Under the pieces are notes generated by a model. That model was not told where the DNA came from. It saw only the letters and a program-made list of their open reading frames with translations, and did no database searches. Positions 56,841-64,000 of a stretch of 64,000 bases of DNA are shown piece after piece. The first letter of the stretch is position 1. Each line of letters opens with the position of its first letter. This stretch comes from Pleurodeles waltl (lineage: Eukaryota > Chordata > Amphibia > Caudata > Salamandridae). The stretch covers positions 754,691,823-754,755,822 of the forward strand of contig NC_090438.1 in NCBI RefSeq assembly GCF_031143425.1. Reading direction: 5' to 3'. The position numbers were made by a program, and so were the translations under genes.

Positions 56841-57491
56841 TTTGTCTGTTACTTCTAAGTTTCATCCCTAAATCTACTGAAAGTGAAGCTCTATGTTCTT
56901 CCTGCATTGTTTCAAAACTTCTGACATTACAGCAGGTGAAGGTATGTAGTGTGTAGTCATGTATAGGGTAGAGAACACACTTTGGCCCTCACTATGACAT
57001 TGGTGGTAAATCCCACTTACCGCCATGCCTACTGCTGCCAACATACCGGGGCGGCGGCAGATATCCGCTAACCATATTATGACACAGACATACCAATCCG
57101 TAACTATACAGCCACACACACAAGTCCGCCAGCCCAAAGGTCAGTAATAAACTGGCGGTATCCAAACCCACACCGTTACGCCAATAGAACTATGCCAACA
57201 ACATTATGACCAGCGCCCAAACTAAACACAATCTAACAAAACAACACTACATTGGTCAATTCAAACTACACACACACCTGACACACCACACCCACGCACC
57301 CACACCACTATAAAACACCCACCCACATTACCCACAACCCTTTACGACTACAAACAATTGCCACCAGAGAGAGACAGCAAGAGCACTCACACAACCAGAG
57401 CCACATACCACCATCACCTATACACCACCCATGCACCTCACAACACACACCCCAACACATCACCCTACACACCCTCACCCACACCACTCTC

Positions 57492-58955
57492 ATGGCACCA
57501 CAACGACACCACAGGTTCTCTGAGGAGGAGCTAAGGGTCATGGTGAAGGAAATCATCCGGGTAGAGCCACAGCTATTTGGATCACAGGTGCAGCAGATAT
57601 CCATTGCTAGGAAGATGGAGCTATGGCAGAGAATCATGGACAGGGTCAACACCGTGGGACAGCACCCCAGAACAAGGGATGACATCAGGAAGAAGTGGAA
57701 CGACCTACGGGGGAAGGCGCGATTCATAGCAGCAAGACACCAACTCACTGTACAGAGGACTGGCGGTGGACCCCCACCTCCTCCCCCACAACTAACAACA
57801 TGGGAGGAGCAAGTCTTGGCAATCATGCATCCTGAGGGCCTGGCAGGAGTAGGAGGAGGACTGGACTTTGTTAAGTCAATTCCCTATCACCCCCCTACCT
57901 GCATGCCATCACATATACCCACCCTCACCCCCACACCCATCACTCCACCACCTCCCACACACCCCACCAACACAATCCACTCATCCCAATGCCAAGCCCT
58001 GCATGCAACACCAATGCATGAACAACCCTCACAGACCTGCATGGACACCTATCACCACAGCATGCACACTAGATAGAATCACCTAGCCCACCAAATAACT
58101 CACACAAGGCAAAGCTGCCAGGGCATTAACAACCATAGAGGGCAACACACCCATGCACAATATGTCACATGCAGAAACAATAACAATGCATTTACATCCC
58201 CACAGGTAACCCACCCAATGTCACCGGCGAACAGGTGCCAGCAACATCCAGTCCCCCCACAGAAGAGGCCCACAGTGATGACAGCAGCTCTGGTCACCTG
58301 GATCTGGATGACCAACCTGGCCCATCAGGGACAGCCCATTACCCAGGCACACTCTCATACCACCACAGAGCCTCCCCCCTCAGGAAACACCACCACAGCA
58401 CCCACCCAGCGGGCCCATACCTCTGTCTCCAGGCCCTGCACAAACACAGGACAATCAGGGACCTGGGGTCAGTGGCAGTGGGCACACAGTTCAGGGGACA
58501 GAAGCACAGGACAACATGGAAGCTGGAAGGACTGCTGTGCGACAGGGAGAGGACAGGCACTCACCGTGATCCTAGGAGCACACCAACATTCCCAGGATAT
58601 GCTGGGCCAGATCATGGACAAGTTGCAGGATAACATGCGCCTGCAGGAGAGACAGTACCTGGGGATCAGGGAGGACTTGAAGGCCATCAACACCTCCCTG
58701 GTCTCCATTGCAGGGGTGCTAGCAGACATGACCAACAGTATGAGGGAGGCAGTGGCACACCACCAGGCCCCTGACACTTGCCAAACCACTGAACAGCCCT
58801 CCACCTCCGCTGCCGCTAGTGGACAGGAGGCCCCACCACAGGACCAACAGGCCACCAGCATCCCTCCCCCTGCAGAAGGAGAACCACCTCGCAAATGTTT
58901 CCTGCAATCCAGGCAGAAGCCAGAGACTATTGCCAAGACCCCCACCAGGATCTAA
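57492..58955 (+). pseudogene. Harbinger C SANT/Myb-like gene 1 (best-kept domain)
   Basis: Exon 1 opens at the ATG at 57492 and its SANT/Myb-like domain is uninterrupted: RFSEEELRVMVKEI, FGSQVQQISIARKM, DIRKKWNDLRGKA, then a poly-proline linker. In copies A and B exon 1 ends at G|GTAAGT; here the same site reads TTGTTAAGT, so the donor GT is lost. Exon 2 starts after CCCCACAG (about 58207) and ends at 58955 with a basic tail (RKCFLQSRQKPE). It includes the helix-forming ISLVSIAGVLADMTNSMREAV-like stretch near 58690-58760. A frame change near 58350 breaks the exon. The likely role is terminal-repeat binding alongside the transposase. Confidence 0.75.
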
Positions 58956-59435
58956 GACTCTCCTGATTGTCACCCTTGTGTCCCACTCTGTCACCCTGTC
59001 CACCTTGAACTGCCATTGCTCCCCTTCCTATGTCCCCTTGGACAATGCACCTGTGATACAAATAGACTGGACTCTAACCTGGACTTTCCTCCATCATAAC
59101 CCCAGCCCATTGCACTACCCCCTCTTCTTCAGAGCACTGCAATATACACTCTTTGATCATATACAATTATGGTGTATGTCAAATGTTTTCAAAATGTATT
59201 TGTTTAACCAAGTTCAAACATTGCGATTCAACTGTTAAGTAATGTTTACATAGGAAAGACAGTAGTTGACTGCACTGAACACTCCAGGAGCAATAGTGGG
59301 GCACCAACATCTGCAAAAAGAGATGCTAAAGGGTACAGTGAGTAGGCATAGAAGTAGGAATACACAGCCTGCCAGTGACAATGTCACACATCAAACTGCC
59401 AATTATATGTGCATTAAAACTGTCTTACCTGTGTC

Positions 59436-60494
59436 TCATTGGAAGTATTGATGAATAATTGCACTTCGGTTGTCCTCATCCTCATCCTCTGCCTCCTCAT
59501 CTTCACTGTCCACAGGATCCACTGCTGCCACACGGCCATCTCCAGCCTCTTCCTCCTGCAGAAAAGGCACATGGCGTCACAAGGCAAGGTTGTGCAACAT
59601 ACAGCATGCCATGGTGATCTAGCAGACCTTCTCAGGTGAGTAGTACTGGGATCCACCTGTTAGATGGAGGCAACAAAACCTGGCCTTCAGGAGGCCGAAG
59701 GCCCTTTCTATAATCCTTCATGTTCGCCCATGTGCCTCATTGTAACGTTCCTCTGCTCTTGTCCTGGCATTCATCACAGGGGTCAGTAGCAATGAGAGGT
59801 TTGGGTAACCAGAGTCACCTGCAAATATCGAGGAACAACATTTAGCCACACACTCACCCTTAGGGCCCACACCATACCCATACACCAACATCCACTGGGT
59901 GGGAAGCAGGGCTCACCTATTAGCCACACCCTGTGCCGCTGGAGTTGGGCCATCACATTTGGGATGCTGCTATTCCTCAGGATAAAGGCATCATGCACAG
60001 ACCCAGGATACTTTGCATTGATGAGGGAGATGTACTGGTCCGCCAGGCACACCATATGGACATTCATTGAGTGAAAACTCTTTCGATTTCTGAACAACTG
60101 TCCATTTCGCCAGGGGGTAGGGACAAATGCGATATGTGTTCCATCAATTGCCCCAATGATGTTGGGGATATGTCCCATTGCATAGAAGTCAGCTTTCACT
60201 GTGGTCAAATCCTCCACCTGGGGGAAAACGATGTAGCTGCACACGTGTTTCATCAGGGCAGACAACACTCTTGTCAGCACTATTGAGAACATTGGCTGTG
60301 ACATTCCTGCTGCCAAGCCCACTGTCACTTGAAAATAACCAGTTGCCAGGAAGTACTGATACCACTTGCACAAGAGGGGGGATCCCGGTGGAGTGACAGA
60401 TAGCAGATATTAGGTCAGGCTCGAATTGGGCACACAGCTCTGTGATTGTGGCCCTGTCCAGTCTATAGGTGAGGATAATGTGCCTGTCCTCCAT
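59436..60494 (-). pseudogene. Harbinger C DDE transposase (HARBI1-like), broken
   Basis: Exon 1 is 60494-59917 (ends at GTGAGC). Exon 2 is 59818 to the stop at 59436-59438. The catalytic region of exon 1 is intact here, unlike A and B: GAIDGTHIAFVPTPWRNGQ, then SVHDAFILRNSS. Exon 2 has the Glu segment IIERAFGLLKARF. Lesions are a frame change near 60370, a TGA within the RT-R segment of exon 2 (about 59725), and further stops before the acidic tail. The transposase again lies opposite to both partner genes. Confidence 0.85.
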
Positions 60495-60993
60495 TGTTGC
60501 CAAGTCCATCAGGGGTCTGTACACGGGGGTATGTCTCCATCTCCAATTCATCCGCAGCGGTTGCAATCTATGGGTCAAAAGAATGATCAGCTGGTCATTC
60601 CAACCACTACAGTTCAATGCATATTGTGATTGTAACAATATTTTGGTGGGATATATCCAAATAGTGAATTTGTGTACTGTAACACAGTTAGGATCTATGG
60701 CCTGCACCCCCCCCCCCCCCTGAAATGGCATCTGCCTGTCGGTATGGAGGGACAGGTGGAAATGAGGTAATTCCGCTGACGTTGTGCGCTGTTGAACCGC
60801 TGCGCAACTCCTCATTGGTTATCATTGGGCTCTATGGGGTACAGTGGCCAATGGTGGTGTACGCCGGCGGTGACGGTACGCACTGCCACAGACGTGACCG
60901 CCATTTTCTATCTGTTCACTCACTTACTACCTGACCTTCAACAGGAGAAGACCTGCACTGCAAGTACTGCTGTGACCTGTGTCTGGACCGACC

Positions 60994-63690
60994 ATGGCTT
61001 GTGTTACTGGGGAAAGGGTCCCTGCCTTCACCTTGACAGAGCTGGAGCGACTGGTGGATGGGATCCCACCTGAATACCGACAGCTGTATGGGCCTCCAGA
61101 CCAACAGGTGAGTACACCGTGAGTACGATGCGTGGGGCATAAATGCCTGGAGTGCTGTGTGTGAAGGCCTCATGTAGGTGGGGGTTGGTGGATGGGCCCT
61201 GGGCAGCGTGCAGGATGTATGCTGGGCCATGTCTGTGCTAATGGGGATGGGAAGTGACATGGTGGGCCATAAGTGTAACAGGCAGGGCGGTCGGGCTAAT
61301 ACCTTTCTCTATGTCTATTTCACTGCAGGTCAGCGCCCATCAAAAGAAGGGTATATGGCGTGCCATAGCCAAGGACGTGCAGACCCTGGGGGTCTACGGC
61401 AGGCGGAGCACCCACTGTCGGAAACGGTGGGAGGACCTGAGACGCTGCGCACCGAAGACGGCAGAGGCCGAAATGGGGATGGCCTCCCAACGAGGAAGGG
61501 GTGCCCGTCGAACCCTGCCCCCCTGATGGCCCGCATACTGGCGGTGGCCTATCCGGAGGTAGATGGGCGCTTGGGGACATCACAGCAGCCACAAGTGGGT
61601 GAGTACAGTGCTCTAATTTACAACTTATGCCTGGTGGGGTGGTATCCGGGTGGGGGGTGTGGGCCCTGTGGGTGCTCCAAGGCCAGGCCTGGCATTGCAG
61701 AGTAGGTTCCATGTTGGGCAGGGTTCTGATGTGAAAGTCCTCCACCCAAGCTAGGCAGGGGTCTGTGGGTCTCAGGTATGCTGCAATTAGCGTTAGGTGT
61801 CGCTATCCATGGGCTGGTGACTAGCATTGTGACTGGTAGTGCATTGCCTAATGAGTAGGGCTGTTCCCTGTATGTGAGTGTGTTGTGTACGCCAACTGTG
61901 GTGTTGTTGCCGCCATTGACCAAGTGTATCCTTTGTCTCTTCCCCCACATATTTGTTTTGTCACCCTGTCCTTATGTGCATTAGCATCATCTGGCGGAGG
62001 AGCAGAGGCACCGGCGACGGAGGGAGCTGCATCCCACAGGAACCAGGAGGCCGAATCCACCGACGGTGAGGGCACCAGTGGGACGGAAGGCGAGGGGAGC
62101 ACCATGGCGGAGACAGGAGGGGACAGTTCGGACATGGATACCTCCTCCGATGGAAGCTCCCTGGTGGTGGCGGACACCTCTGTGCCCACCCCAGCTACAG
62201 GTACAGCTGCCACCCATCACACCAGCACCCCCTCCCAGCAGCCCCTCAGCAAGTTTCCTGTGCCCGCTCACCCAGGAGGGTGGGTATCTCCTTTGCCCCA
62301 GGCACCTTAAGCCCTGCCCCAGCTAGCCCTGCTGCCCTGAGTGAGGAGGCTATTGACCTCCTGCAATTCATCTCTGTTGGGCAGTCAACCATTGTGAATG
62401 CCATCCAGGGGAAATGAAACAGTCCAATGCATTTCTGGAGGGCATTCACACTGGCTTGGCAGCCCAACAGAGATCAATCCAGGCTCTGGCCTCCTCTCTG
62501 ATGGCAGCCATTGCCCCTGTTTCCACCCTCCCCCCTCCAACTTCCTCTTCCCAATCCCATTTCCCTCAACCCCAACCTATCCCAAGCACACAGTCAGATG
62601 AGCAGGCATGCAGGACAACACACACAAGTGGACATGGCAAACACAAGCACTGCACTTCATCCCACAGGCACTCACACAAACACCTTCCAGAAGCAGACAT
62701 ACCAACATCCACTGCCTCCACTGTGACCCCCTCTTCCTCGTCATCCACCTCCCTCCCAGTTGCGTCTCCACTCACACCTGCATGCACTACATCCTCATCC
62801 ACTACTACCATCACCAGCACACCTATCAGTACACACCCAGCAGCCATCCACCTCACAACAGCATCCAGCCCATGCACCTGCAACCAAACACAGAAGACTG
62901 ATACCTCCTACAACCACTCCCTCTTCCTCCACTCCAAAACCATCTCCCTCTTCCTGCCCCAATGTTCCTAAGAAGCTTTTCTCCCCCTGTCCCTCACGTG
63001 AGGCCAGGGTTGTCAAAACACAGGCAAGCAGCTCAGCCACCCAGTCCATGGGCACAGCAACCCCCGGTGGGAAAGGATCCCAGGACCAGCCAGCCAGACG
63101 TAAAGGGTACCTGCCCCAAGTGCTTCAAGGAAGCGCAAGGAGCCAGCCCCAGCTGCAGGAAGAAAGGGCAAGAAGCCAGCCCCAGCTGCAGGAAGGAAGG
63201 GTAAGTAGCCAGCCCCAGCTGCTGGAAGGAAGGGCAAGGAGTCAGCCCCAGCTGCTGGACGGAAGGGCAAGGAGCCAGCCCCAGCTGCAGGAAGGAAGGG
63301 CCACGAGCCAGCCCCAGCTGCTGGAAGGAAGGGCAAGGAGCCTGCAACAGCAGGCAGTAGAGACAAGGGGCCTGGTGCTGGGACTCAGTCGGAGCCCCCA
63401 CAACCAACCATGGTGGTGCAGCCGTCCGAGGCTGCAGGGATTGGCTGGAGCCTCCCCCCACCATTACCAGCACCACCACCAACACTGCCACCAGCACCAG
63501 CAGCCCCAGTGGGCAGCTGTCCGAAGGCTACAGGGGATAGTCTGGAGCCTCCCCCACCACTACCAGCTCCACCAGCAGCACCACCACTGAAACCACTGAG
63601 CGAGCGTCGCTGCTTGCGGACAGTGCGTAGTCCTGCGTCCATGGGCTGTTGTGCAGCCTGGCCCCTGCAAATCCTGTGGGTCTGACACCC
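60994..63690 (+). pseudogene. Harbinger C SANT/Myb-like gene 2 (multi-exon, broken)
   Basis: The ATG at 60994 opens exon 1 (to 61107, then GTGAGT) with TELERLVDGIPPEYRQLYG. Exon 2 (61329 to about 61597) carries STHCRKRWEDLRRC, then a one-base loss in the CCCCCC run near 61520 that creates a TGA. Exon 3 is about 61985-62199. A tiny intron of about 60 bp follows, then exon 4 with EEAIDLLQFISVGQST. A second frame change lies near 62410, after which the Pro/Ser/Thr tail is open in another frame to 63590. The start codon is intact here, while in copy B it is lost. Confidence 0.75.
63130..63350 (+). repeat. 30-bp minisatellite in the coding tail of Harbinger C
   Basis: Seven to eight units of about 30 bp contain AAGGAGCCAGCCCCAGCTGC. 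The period is a multiple of three, so it encodes a repeating ARSQPQLLEG-like decapeptide without breaking the frame. Confidence 0.9.
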
Positions 63691-63734
63691 AGCTGAGAGA
63701 CTGTGACCTTGCATTGCCCAAGATCTGCGTCACA

Positions 63735-64000
63735 GGGCACGATGCCCCCTCAAGAACCAGTGGAGAAGCCATCCACTCACCCCATCCTCCCCAGGATGAA
63801 GCTCACTGGGCAGGATGCCCCCACCAGAACCAGTGGAGAAGACATCCACTCACCCCATCCTCCCCAGGATGAAGCTCAATAGGCACAATGCCCCCTCCAG
63901 AGCATGTGGGCAAGTCACCCACTTGAGAGACTGTGGCCTTGAACTACCCAGGACAGGGCACAGGGCATGTTGCCCCCTCCAGGACCAGTGGCGTTGTACC
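63735..64000 (+). repeat. Minisatellite homologous to the 74-bp array of Harbinger B
   Basis: Units contain GATGCCCCC...AGAACCAGTGGAGAAG and CATCCACTCACCCCATCC. They are related to the copy B array but changed. Mixed with them are TTGAGAGACTGTGGCCTTG segments from the 54-bp type. The array runs out of the window. Confidence 0.8.

Larger units (their letters stand above)
52112..56983 (-). mobile_element. Old minus-strand retrovirus-like element, heavily interrupted
   Basis: Reading the minus strand gives, in order, unassigned sequence above 55.4 kb, a reverse transcriptase finger region (about 55380-55100), a possible connection segment (about 54480-54200) and integrase (about 52870-52200). 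This is the retroviral order. The series is broken by a LINE 3' end (54575-55013), a possible LTR (53057-53950) and a MITE (56294-56840). All frames carry stops. No LTR pair was matched, so the borders are only the limits of the evidence. Confidence 0.55.
56984..64000 (+). mobile_element. PIF/Harbinger transposon copy C (right end outside window)
   Basis: The left terminus GGCCCTCACTATGACATTGG starts at 56984 and is followed by CCGCC-rich sequence like copy B. Content and order repeat copies A and B: SANT/Myb-like gene 1 (+), transposase (-), SANT/Myb-like gene 2 (+), then minisatellites. The right terminus is not in the window. Confidence 0.9.

Overview
The window reads as repeat-dense, gene-poor vertebrate DNA. 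The best fit is a giant-genome salamander, and probably a Pleurodeles-type newt. That assignment is inferred from three large PIF/Harbinger transposons with GCC-rich termini, several families of 2-3.5 kb TG...CA repeats, and old retroviral debris, not from a host marker gene. Nearly every protein signature belongs to a mobile element. The only host-gene candidates are two short minus-strand exon-like segments near 42.1-43.0 kb.

Layout: 1-6735 is Harbinger copy A, read on the minus strand, with its far end outside the window. 6745-7673 is a decayed LINE endonuclease. 7674 to about 9870 is a TG...CA repeat. 11153-29832 is an old endogenous-retrovirus-like element split by Harbinger copy B (16194-26166, TAA target duplication). 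Copy B itself carries a solo LTR (23553-24720), and that LTR carries a 171-bp near-perfect foldback MITE. 30650-31700 is a diverged LTR related to the retroviral one. 32708-34150 is a solo LTR with a GTAGC duplication. 36620-37125 is a LINE 3' end. 38183-41641 is a long repeat with a 1,004-bp Harbinger-like insert. 43357-49612 is a young, nearly complete Ty3/gypsy element of the Gmr1 type. 49907-52106 is a second copy of the 7.7-kb repeat. About 52.1-57.0 kb is an old minus-strand retroviral pol, interrupted by a LINE 3' end, a possible LTR and a MITE. 56984-64000 is Harbinger copy C, which runs out of the window.

The three Harbinger copies share one architecture. A first SANT/Myb-like gene, a HARBI1-like DDE transposase on the opposite strand, and a second multi-exon SANT/Myb-like gene on the same strand as the first are followed by a minisatellite-rich 3' region. 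The two DNA-binding proteins presumably help bring the nuclease to the terminal repeats, as Myb-like partners do in known Harbinger elements. All three copies carry stops or frameshifts, so none looks autonomous now.

The Gmr1-type element has 986-bp LTRs differing at about seven positions, a perfect CTGAG duplication, and integrase ahead of reverse transcriptase. Its pol reading frame continues about 170 codons into the 3' LTR. One frame break lies in the integrase zinc-finger region. All functional statements rest on reading the sequence by eye; no search was run.
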